From NCBI GenBank assembly GCA_002338715.1, contig DDIR01000028.1, positions 1 through 5,436 on the forward strand: DNA of 5,436 nt, written 5' to 3'. This document shows, one piece after another, positions 1 to 5,436 of the stretch (within the stretch, counting starts at the first letter, position 1; every line of letters starts with the position of its first letter). The notes beneath the pieces are model-generated. The model was not told where the DNA came from, ran no database searches, and saw nothing but the letters and a program-made list of their open reading frames with translations. Position numbers and translations under genes: made by a program. Source of the DNA: Phycisphaerales bacterium UBA1845 (GTDB taxonomy: Bacteria > Planctomycetota > Phycisphaerae > UBA1845).

Positions 1-753
1 GGCGGCTTCGGTGGCGAGGGCAGCCGCCCGCACGGAGAGCCAGGGCGTTCCACCGTCGATGTCGCGAATGGTCTTTTTGTCGAAGTCGATTCGAAGCGTC
101 CCCTTGGACAAGCGATCGGTGGACGCATCCCAGACGACATCGTAGGCGGCTTGCCCGTCGGGATTGGGCAGGGCAAGGATGTTCAGGGTCAGGCGTTCGA
201 CGAGCGTGTCGGAGCGCGATCCGCGGCGCACAACTTCGACATCGATGTTGCCGGTGCTGACGCGCGGCAGGTCAGCGACCTTCATTCCGCCGAATTGGTT
301 TTGGGCGAGCAGGTCCTGGACGTTGAAGTGTCCGGATGAATCGTCAAACACCGCCCGCAAGCGCGCCCCGGAGATATCGACCGAGTCGAAGCGGAGATTT
401 CCGAACAGCAGGTGAAGCGGCTTGTGGTGCAGCGTCATCTCGCGGCAGGTGGCCAGCGGTTCGTCGTCGGGCGCGCCGCACGGATCGGCCAACGTGACGC
501 CGGAAAGTCTGATGCCGCCAAAGAATGTAAACTCGACGCGGTCGATCGACAGGTCGGCTGTGAAAAATGTTTGCAGGTACTGCTGAGCGGTGCGACGCAG
601 CTTGGCCGGTTCGGTCATGGAGTGATAGAACCACGCGCCCGTGGCGACCGCGATCAGCGCAAACACCGCCAACCAACGCAACCACTTGCGTTTGCGCCCG
701 AGCTTCTGCTTTTCGAGGCGTCGCTGCTTGATGCTGGGTACGGTGTCGGTCAC
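1..753 (-). CDS. AsmA/TamB-like membrane-anchored protein, N-terminal part (runs off left edge)
   Basis: The frame is open for 251 codons from a GTG at 751-753 to the window edge, with no stop, so the C-terminus lies outside. Residues 1-26 are hydrophilic and rich in Lys/Arg. One hydrophobic segment follows at about 25-43 (WLRWLAVFALIAVATGAWFY), giving a single N-terminal inner-membrane anchor with the rest presumably periplasmic. Residues 66-150 match the usual start of AsmA-like proteins: short alternating beta-strand stretches, a GIRLSGVTLADP stretch (80-91), a PLHLLFGNLRFDSVDISG region (112-129) and then GHFNVQDLL (141-149). Family members form long beta-groove proteins linked to lipid transport or outer-membrane assembly; the exact role here is inferred. 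The GTG overlaps the stop of the glycosyltransferase gene and has a good Shine-Dalgarno. The first ATG, codon 46, would delete the membrane anchor, so GTG is preferred. A generic DUF748- or DUF3971-type relative is an alternative naming. Confidence 0.75.
   Translation of the reverse strand, partial: MTDTVPSIKQRRLEKQKLGRKRKWLRWLAVFALIAVATGAWFYHSMTEPAKLRRTAQQYLQTFFTADLSIDRVEFTFFGGIRLSGVTLADPCGAPDDEPLATCREMTLHHKPLHLLFGNLRFDSVDISGARLRAVFDDSSGHFNVQDLLAQNQFGGMKVADLPRVSTGNIDVEVVRRGSRSDTLVERLTLNILALPNPDGQAAYDVVWDASTDRLSKGTLRIDFDKKTIRDIDGGTPWLSVRAAALATEAA
750..753 (-). promoter_or_regulatory. GTGA stop/start overlap, glycosyltransferase to AsmA-like gene
   Basis: The minus strand reads GTGA: TGA (750-752) ends the glycosyltransferase and GTG (751-753) starts the AsmA-like gene. 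Overlaps of this type commonly accompany translational coupling, here helped by a nearby GAAGGA site. Confidence 0.7.
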
Positions 754-2024
754 TTAGAATCCTTCGTTGCGTCTTCTTCAATTGCGTCCGGTATTTCCTG
801 AGATTCTCTCGAACTCATGACGGCCTGCAAACCCATGGCGGCTAATATCGCGAGCGTGGGGACCCCCCCCAGCCGATAGCGCACGCTTCCGACAAAAAAT
901 ACGTGCGTCGCTGAAATGCAAATGGTCGGGAGCAGCAGGCCAGCGAGTACGCTTATACGCGACCTCTTGGCGTAGATTCCGATGATGACCAGTGCATAGA
1001 GCGGGATATACCAGCCGGCAAAAATCGCGCGAATCTTCCAGGATTGAAGATCGGCTGCATTGAGCACCGGGCTCCACGTTCTTGCGAGTTTCGTCCATGA
1101 AAGTGAAACGATTCGCATGGGATCGTCAAAAATATGTTTCCAGGCTTTGTCCTTAAAGTAGCGATTCCACTCGGATTCGCTGAGATTCGCCACGTCGGGA
1201 GCGGCTTTGATATTTCCGAGATCGCTGGCACCCGTCGCACCCGGATGCACGCCGTCATACAGCGAGATGCCGCCGCGCGAGGTCAGCCAGATCCAATCGC
1301 CGGTGACCTGCTTGTTGCGATATGCCCAAGGCACCAGTGCGAGGACGATGCATCCGACTGAAGCGACGGCTGCGAACACCCCATGGCGATCGCGCCGTGC
1401 GAAAACCAAGTAGGCATACAGCGCGGCGACGAGGATGATCGTCGATTCCTTCGCGTAGATCACGAGGATCGATAGCACGATGGTCGAAAGCCATCGCAGC
1501 GGTGAACGCGATTGTGCGTCGCGCAGCGGCCAAGCTGCGTACCACAACCCCGCGAGGAACGTCACCGCGACCGTTTCGCTCAGGAGCAATGAGGCGCTAC
1601 CGACAAGCGTCGGATCAAACGCAACGATCAACCCGGCGATGAGGCCAACGGTCGAAAGTCGCCACGCCAGCGCCGTCACAGCGCAGGCCGCGAGCGCTCC
1701 AAAAAAGCATTGAAACCAGCGGGCAGCCGACACGCCGCTTTCGCCCGGGCTGAACCATGAGAGCAACCAGGGATAGAGTGGCATGCGTTCGGCGCGGTGG
1801 CCAAACTCACCAACCATGCCGTCGCCGGCGCGATACGATTGGCCAATCGCCCAATACCACTGTTCGTCGTCGTATTGCAACGTGTCGATTTGGTTGGGCT
1901 TTTCATGCTCGTGTTTGCGGACGGTGCTCGCGGTGAACCCGACGCGAACCAAAAACGCGATGAGGAAGATCAGCAGCAGCTGCTTGGTCCCGGATCGATT
2001 TGTTTTGGATGCAGGCGCGTTCAC
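750..2024 (-). CDS. GT-C-type membrane glycosyltransferase (PMT/ArnT, GT39-like)
   Basis: This 424-residue polytopic membrane protein probably transfers a sugar from a polyprenyl-phosphate donor on the periplasmic face; donor and acceptor cannot be read from the sequence. A first membrane helix (about 15-32) is followed by a loop with an acidic cluster D52-D53-E54, the place where GT-C enzymes carry their catalytic or metal-binding acidic residues, and then by an RMPLYPWLLS segment (80-89). Further hydrophobic segments lie near 103-121, 126-148, 150-166, 180-195, 196-210, 217-236, 335-353, 358-380 and 388-403. Other family-like traits are FDPTLVGSASLLLSET (136-151), a WAYRNKQVTGDW stretch, a SRGGISLYDG stretch, and SVRYRLGG just before the last helix. 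The tail after residue 404 is charged. The start is a GTG overlapping the tilS stop, with no Shine-Dalgarno in front, so translation probably depends on reinitiation after tilS. An 8-G run at codons 385-388 is a possible slippage site. Confidence 0.82.
   Translation of the reverse strand: MNAPASKTNRSGTKQLLLIFLIAFLVRVGFTASTVRKHEHEKPNQIDTLQYDDEQWYWAIGQSYRAGDGMVGEFGHRAERMPLYPWLLSWFSPGESGVSAARWFQCFFGALAACAVTALAWRLSTVGLIAGLIVAFDPTLVGSASLLLSETVAVTFLAGLWYAAWPLRDAQSRSPLRWLSTIVLSILVIYAKESTIILVAALYAYLVFARRDRHGVFAAVASVGCIVLALVPWAYRNKQVTGDWIWLTSRGGISLYDGVHPGATGASDLGNIKAAPDVANLSESEWNRYFKDKAWKHIFDDPMRIVSLSWTKLARTWSPVLNAADLQSWKIRAIFAGWYIPLYALVIIGIYAKRSRISVLAGLLLPTICISATHVFFVGSVRYRLGGVPTLAILAAMGLQAVMSSRESQEIPDAIEEDATKDSK
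760..765 (-). promoter_or_regulatory. Shine-Dalgarno site of the AsmA-like gene
   Basis: On the minus strand GAAGGA lies 6 bases upstream of the GTG at 751-753, inside the last codons of the glycosyltransferase gene. It is the clearest ribosome binding site in the window and decides the non-ATG start of the AsmA-like gene. Confidence 0.7.
863..870 (-). repeat. Homopolymer of eight G on the coding strand
   Basis: Eight consecutive C on the plus strand read as eight G in the glycosyltransferase gene (end of codon Leu385, Gly386, Gly387, start of Val388), directly before the last predicted membrane helix. Loss of one G would give a stop at 842-844 after six altered residues. Gain of one G would replace the last 37 residues by 28 unrelated ones ending at 778-780. 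Either change removes the final helix. Confidence 0.9.
2021..2024 (-). promoter_or_regulatory. GTGA stop/start overlap, tilS to glycosyltransferase
   Basis: The minus strand reads GTGA: TGA (2021-2023) ends tilS and GTG (2022-2024) starts the glycosyltransferase. The bases just upstream contain no purine-rich Shine-Dalgarno, so reinitiation by terminating ribosomes is the likeliest way in. Confidence 0.65.
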
Positions 2025-3094
2025 GAGATGGATTCGCTTTGGACTGCCGTTTTTGTGTCTTTGGGATTTCTTGTGTCACGCGACAACGTGATTCGGTTGC
2101 GGTCGAAACGCACGTCCACGCCATCGGGCAGGGAGAATCGATTCCGCGCATCCGGCGATGCGATCGCTTCCGCGAGGTCGGCGACATGGCGAAAGGTCAG
2201 GCGTCGCTCGCGCATGCCAATGGCTTCAACCGCGAGGCGCAAGACGCCCGTTTGAATGATCATGGGCAATGCGGCGACATGCTTTCGATCCAACGCGACA
2301 GACGACGGCGTTTGCTCGAGGATCGCCGCTTTCAATTCGCTTTGAGACGTATCGCGCAGGTATTCATTGGTCCAGCGACTTTGCTGGGCCAGTCGCATAA
2401 TCGCTTCGCGGACTTGCGGATTGAACGATGCTTCGAGCTGCGGAAGAAGATCGTGGCGAATGCGGTTGCGGGTGTGATCGCGCGACGTGTTGCTGGAGTC
2501 GTGGCGATACGAAAGACCCACGGATTCGATGTATTCGACAATGTCCTGACGCGAAAATTCGAGCAGCGGCCGGATGATCTGGATTTGCGACGACTTTGAA
2601 AGCGGTCGCATGACGCTCATCCCCGAAAGTCCGCGAATACCGGTACCGCGCATGAATCGATGCAACACAGTTTCAACCTGATCGTCGGCATGGTGGGCGA
2701 GCGCCACGCAGTTCGCGCCGGTGGACTTGCACACGTCGTCGAAGAAGCGAAGTCGAGCGCGGCGGGCGATGTCTTCGAGCGAGCTGTGCTGCGATTCGGA
2801 TTCGGCGCGCAAGTCGCATGTTTCGATCGTGCAGGGTAGTTGCAGCGAGTCGGCAAGCGCCGAAACGAATGCGGCATCGTCGTCTGATTCTGCGCCGCGC
2901 AGTTGGTGATTGAGATGGGCGACGTGCAAACGATAGCCCGTATTTTCGTCGCGGCTTACTTGGTGCAGCGCATGCAGCAAAGCCGTGGAGTCGGCTCCGC
3001 CGGAAACGCCAACGACGACATTCGCCCCGGGCGTAAGCAGTCCGTCGCGCTGGATGCGCGATCGAAGACGTTCAAGAAAATCGGGGCTGTTCAC
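2021..3094 (-). CDS. tilS: tRNA(Ile)-lysidine synthase
   Basis: TilS uses ATP and lysine to convert the wobble C34 of the CAU-anticodon tRNA-Ile to lysidine, so that the tRNA reads AUA and is charged with isoleucine; it acts in the cytosol. The N-type ATP pyrophosphatase loop is clear: VVVGVSGGADS, with SGGADS at residues 31-36. Other family signatures follow: NHQLRG (62-67), LAHHADDQVETVLHRFMRGTG (132-152) and the DSSN...RNRIRHDLLP block (198-217). A C-terminal LPDGVDVRFDRNRI stretch (about 320-335) resembles the end of the substrate-binding domain. At 357 residues it is shorter than E. coli TilS (about 430) and seems to lack the extra C-terminal domain. The start is a GTG at 3092-3094; an in-frame TAG at 3101-3103 excludes any start further upstream, and no good Shine-Dalgarno is visible. 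It lies 28 bases after lpd and overlaps the next gene by four bases. Confidence 0.95.
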   Translation of the reverse strand: MNSPDFLERLRSRIQRDGLLTPGANVVVGVSGGADSTALLHALHQVSRDENTGYRLHVAHLNHQLRGAESDDDAAFVSALADSLQLPCTIETCDLRAESESQHSSLEDIARRARLRFFDDVCKSTGANCVALAHHADDQVETVLHRFMRGTGIRGLSGMSVMRPLSKSSQIQIIRPLLEFSRQDIVEYIESVGLSYRHDSSNTSRDHTRNRIRHDLLPQLEASFNPQVREAIMRLAQQSRWTNEYLRDTSQSELKAAILEQTPSSVALDRKHVAALPMIIQTGVLRLAVEAIGMRERRLTFRHVADLAEAIASPDARNRFSLPDGVDVRFDRNRITLSRDTRNPKDTKTAVQSESIS

Positions 3095-3122
3095 GATTGG
3101 CTACCGCAGGTCAGCCGGCGCG

Positions 3123-4532
3123 TCAGTGGGCGGAGACGCCGGCAGGCATCATCTGATCGGCCACCTCGCCCATCAGTTCGGAAATCGTCGGATGCGGATG
3201 GATCGAAAGCGACAGGTCGGCAGCGACCGCGCCCATTTCGATGGCCAACACCGCTTCGGAAATCATCTCACCGGCATGCGGGCCCACGATACCCACGCCC
3301 AGCACCCGCTGCGTTTCGGGGTCGAACAGAATTTTGGTGAGTCCGTCGGTCCGTCCCAAGGCAGTGGCTCGGCCCGAAGCTGCCCACTGCGATTTTTTGA
3401 CTTCGATGTTGATGCCGTCGCGCTTGGCTTCGGTTTCGGTCAGACCCGCCCAGGCGATTTCCGGATCGGTGAAGACGACCGCAGGGATGCAGCGCGGATC
3501 GAACACCGCATCTTCACCAGCCAGCACGTCGGCGACGACCTTACCTTCGGCGATGGCTTTGTGGGCGAGCATCGGGTCGCCGATGATGTCGCCAATCGCG
3601 TAGACGCGCGGGTTCGACGTCTGGAACTGATCGTCAACTTTGATAAATCCGCGATCGGTCAGTTCGATGCCGGCAGCTTCCGGTGCGATCATGTCGGAAT
3701 TCGGACGACGGCCGACCGAGATGAGCACCTGCTCGAAGGTCTTGCGCTTCGGTGGTTGCTTGCCGTCGAACGAAACGGTGATGCCGTTCTTCGCGGCTTT
3801 CATTCCGGTGACGCTGGTCTCCAGGCAGATTTCGGCGAAGTCGTTGCCCAGGCGTTTGGCCAACGGCTTGACGAGGTCGGGGTCGCATCCGGTCAGAAGC
3901 GACGGGAGCATTTCGACGACGGTGACTTCGCTGCCCAATGCTGCGAGGACGCTGCCCATTTCAAGGCCGATGTATCCGCCGCCCACGACGAGCGTGTGTT
4001 TGGGGATCGACTCCATGCGAAGGGCGCCGGTTGAATCGACCACGCGCGGGTCATCGACTTCGATCTTGCCGATGCGCACGGGGCGCGAACCGACGGCGAC
4101 GATGGCGCGTTTGAACTTGATGCGGGCAACGTCGCTGTCGGAAAGGACGACGTGTCGCTGGTCTTCAAACTTGGCCGTGCCCTTGATGATTTCGACGTTG
4201 AGTTTTTTCGCGACGGCACCGAGTCCGCGCGACAGCTTGGTGATGACTTTCGACTTCCAGTCATTGACGCTGGCAAGGTCGATCTTGGGCTTGGCGAAGG
4301 TGACACCCATCTGGCTGGCGTGTTCCGCGGCTGACAATAGTTCAGCAATACCGAGCAGCGTTTTGGACGGGATGCACCCGCGATGGAGGCAGACGCCGCC
4401 GAGGGCTTTGTCCGATTCGACGATGGTCGTTGAGATGCCGTGTGCGGCGGCTTTGAATGCGGCAGAATATCCGCCGGGCCCGCCACCGATGACCAACAAA
4501 TCCGTTTCGTGCGTGAATTCACCGACGACCAT
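3123..4532 (-). CDS. lpd: Dihydrolipoamide dehydrogenase (E3)
   Basis: This flavoprotein reoxidises dihydrolipoyl groups on the E2 subunit of 2-oxoacid dehydrogenase complexes, passing electrons through a redox disulfide and FAD to NAD+. At 469 residues it has normal family length. In order: FAD-binding GGGPGGY (16-22) with E39 ending the second strand; redox disulfide GGVCLHRGCIPSK with C48 and C53; NAD-binding GGGYIGLEMG (184-193) with acidic E207 ending the next strand, which suits NAD rather than NADP; SVGRRPNSD (272-280); second FAD motif YAIGDI (311-316); and the dimerisation-domain active site HPHPTISE with H447 and E452. The bases immediately before the ATG form an in-frame TAA (4533-4535), so this is the most upstream possible start. 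It follows the E2 gene by 82 bases, and the pair evidently serves the same complex. Mercuric or glutathione reductase is unlikely given the lipoamide-type motifs. Confidence 0.97.
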   Translation of the reverse strand: MVVGEFTHETDLLVIGGGPGGYSAAFKAAAHGISTTIVESDKALGGVCLHRGCIPSKTLLGIAELLSAAEHASQMGVTFAKPKIDLASVNDWKSKVITKLSRGLGAVAKKLNVEIIKGTAKFEDQRHVVLSDSDVARIKFKRAIVAVGSRPVRIGKIEVDDPRVVDSTGALRMESIPKHTLVVGGGYIGLEMGSVLAALGSEVTVVEMLPSLLTGCDPDLVKPLAKRLGNDFAEICLETSVTGMKAAKNGITVSFDGKQPPKRKTFEQVLISVGRRPNSDMIAPEAAGIELTDRGFIKVDDQFQTSNPRVYAIGDIIGDPMLAHKAIAEGKVVADVLAGEDAVFDPRCIPAVVFTDPEIAWAGLTETEAKRDGINIEVKKSQWAASGRATALGRTDGLTKILFDPETQRVLGVGIVGPHAGEMISEAVLAIEMGAVAADLSLSIHPHPTISELMGEVADQMMPAGVSAH

Positions 4533-4614
4533 TTATGGTTGTTCCCTGTTTGAGAAAAATGCTTTTCATGTTGGCAATGTCGCAGGCCTCAGCCCCGACG
4601 CACTAACAACAGAC
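4533..4614 (-). other. Intergenic spacer between E2 and lpd
   Basis: This 82-base spacer is the largest gap in the window. I see no strong hairpin followed by a T-run and no convincing -35/-10 pair, so E2 and lpd are probably on one transcript. Its AT-rich half next to lpd contains a weak inverted repeat (GAAAA/TTTTC arms, 4554-4567). Confidence 0.5.
4544..4547 (-). promoter_or_regulatory. Weak candidate Shine-Dalgarno of lpd
   Basis: AGGG on the minus strand lies 11 bases before the lpd ATG, a rather long spacing. It is the only purine-rich candidate close to the start. Confidence 0.35.
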
Positions 4615-5436
4615 TTACTTAATCATCAACAGCGCCGGGTTGGAAAGGTGCGCGACGATATCGTTCATAAAGCGTGCGGCTTGTGCACCGTCGGCTGCTC
4701 TGTGATCGAACGACAAACTGATCGGCATGTACAGCCGCGTTTGCAGTTCTTCATCTTCCAGGTGCAGGCGTTCCTGCGTGCGTCCGACGCCGAGGATCGC
4801 CACTTCCGGATGGTTGATGATCGGCGTGCCGTAGATGCCGCCGATGGCTCCGTAGTTGGTGACGGTGAATGTGCCGCCGCGCAGGTCTTCGATGCCGAAC
4901 TGTACGTCGCGAACTTTCTGGGCGATCTTGCTGAGTTCGTGCGACAATCCGAGGACGCTGAGTTTGTCGGCATCGCGAATCACCGGAACGACCAAGCCGC
5001 GCGGGCTGTCGACGGCGATACCGATGTTGACGTATTGCTTGTAGATGATTTCTTCGCGCTCGTCGTCGAAGCTGGCGTTGAAGACCGGATGCGTCCGCAG
5101 GCAGTGGCAAAGCGTTCGCAGGATGAAGGCCATCATGGTGACGCGCGGGCCCGAACCATCTTCACCGCGCAAGTCATGACGCATGGCGTCGAGCAGGGTG
5201 ATGTCGATCTCGTCGGTCTGGGTGACGTGCGGAATCGTTGACACGCTCTTCGACATTTGTCGGGCGATGGTTTTGCGGATTTGCGTCAACGGCGACTTGA
5301 TGATCGCGCCCCAATTGTCCTGACCCGGTGTGCCTTCGATGACCGGAGGTTCAGCCAACGCGGCAGCCGCTGGCGGCGGCGTCGCGGGCATCGGTTGGGC
5401 CGATTGTGCTGTGCGCGACGGAGCAGGCGAACCGCC
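4615..5436 (-). CDS. Dihydrolipoamide acyltransferase (E2) of a 2-oxoacid dehydrogenase complex, C-terminal part
   Basis: The frame is open from the right edge and ends with TAA at 4615-4617, leaving 273 residues. The N-terminus, with the lipoyl domain(s) and probably the subunit-binding domain, lies outside the window. Visible residues 1-38 are an Ala/Pro-rich flexible linker, typical between E2 domains. The catalytic domain starts near residue 48 (SPLTQIRKTIARQMSKS), continues through GLVVPVIRDAD (about 147-157) and GGTFTVTNYGAIGG (187-200), and ends with the active-site DHRAADG (H245 and D249, at 4702-4704 and 4690-4692). The enzyme moves the acyl group from lipoyl-lysine to CoA and forms the oligomeric core of the complex. 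The PEVAILGVGR and GAIGG context looks more like pyruvate or branched-chain E2 than 2-oxoglutarate (SucB) E2, but the substrate cannot be settled from this fragment. The ATG at 5389-5391 lies inside the linker and is not the true start. lpd follows directly, as expected for E2-E3 operons. Confidence 0.93.
   Translation of the reverse strand, partial: GGSPAPSRTAQSAQPMPATPPPAAAALAEPPVIEGTPGQDNWGAIIKSPLTQIRKTIARQMSKSVSTIPHVTQTDEIDITLLDAMRHDLRGEDGSGPRVTMMAFILRTLCHCLRTHPVFNASFDDEREEIIYKQYVNIGIAVDSPRGLVVPVIRDADKLSVLGLSHELSKIAQKVRDVQFGIEDLRGGTFTVTNYGAIGGIYGTPIINHPEVAILGVGRTQERLHLEDEELQTRLYMPISLSFDHRAADGAQAARFMNDIVAHLSNPALLMIK

Noticed and set aside
344..781. A 145-codon minus-strand frame starting with ATG near the end of the glycosyltransferase gene
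   Set aside because: The competing frame from the GTG at 751-753 has a Shine-Dalgarno, a membrane anchor and AsmA-like pattern and stays open to the edge. This frame is Arg-rich with no family features.
778..1098. A 106-codon minus-strand frame inside the glycosyltransferase gene, possibly indicating a frameshift at the G-run
   Set aside because: The annotated frame continues past the G-run with a typical final membrane helix and charged tail, and ends exactly at the GTGA overlap, so the current frame is correct.
2985..4034. A 349-codon open frame on the plus strand opposite tilS and lpd
   Set aside because: It is a shadow of lpd and the tilS start; the composition is low-information and it would overlap two certain genes.
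4554..4567. Inverted repeat GAAAA/TTTTC in the E2-lpd spacer as a terminator
   Set aside because: It is a five-pair, almost pure A-T stem with no T-run after it, too weak for an intrinsic terminator.
4533..4614. Possible promoter in the E2-lpd spacer (TTGCCA followed 17 bases later by CTCAAA)
   Set aside because: The -10 candidate matches the consensus at only two positions.
3640..5241. A 533-codon open frame on the plus strand opposite E2 and lpd
   Set aside because: It is antisense to two strongly identified genes, crosses their spacer, and its translation has no recognisable motifs. GC-rich codon bias commonly opens such shadow frames.

Overview
The window is a gene-dense bacterial segment. 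Every supported gene lies on the minus strand, so transcription runs from right to left. Five coding regions, the two at the edges incomplete, cover almost the whole window. The only gaps are 82 bases between the first and second genes and 28 bases between the second and third. The DNA is moderately GC-rich. Gene content and style fit a Gram-negative-type bacterium with an outer membrane; Planctomycetota is my best guess. That is an impression from protein flavour, not a demonstrated placement.

In transcription order: (1) the C-terminal part of a dihydrolipoamide acyltransferase (E2) of a pyruvate or branched-chain 2-oxoacid dehydrogenase complex, running off the right edge; (2) a complete dihydrolipoamide dehydrogenase (E3, lpd); (3) a complete tRNA(Ile)-lysidine synthase (tilS); (4) a complete multi-spanning GT-C-type glycosyltransferase of the PMT/ArnT (GT39-like) group; (5) the first 251 residues of an AsmA/TamB-like membrane-anchored protein, running off the left edge.

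E2 and E3 act in the same complex: E2 transfers the acyl group from its lipoyl arm to CoA, and E3 reoxidises the dihydrolipoyl arm with NAD+. tilS is an essential tRNA-modification gene that follows lpd closely. The last three genes are locked together by two identical four-base GTGA overlaps (tilS to glycosyltransferase, glycosyltransferase to AsmA-like), which suggests one transcript with translational coupling. The last two genes point to envelope work: a lipid-linked sugar transferase and an AsmA-like envelope-spanning or lipid-handling protein.

No RNA genes, mobile elements, CRISPR arrays, convincing promoters or terminators are visible. I do not see a previously undescribed system. The points most worth a second look are an uninterrupted 8-G tract inside the glycosyltransferase gene, the mixed-function operon, and the truncated AsmA-like gene with its non-ATG start.
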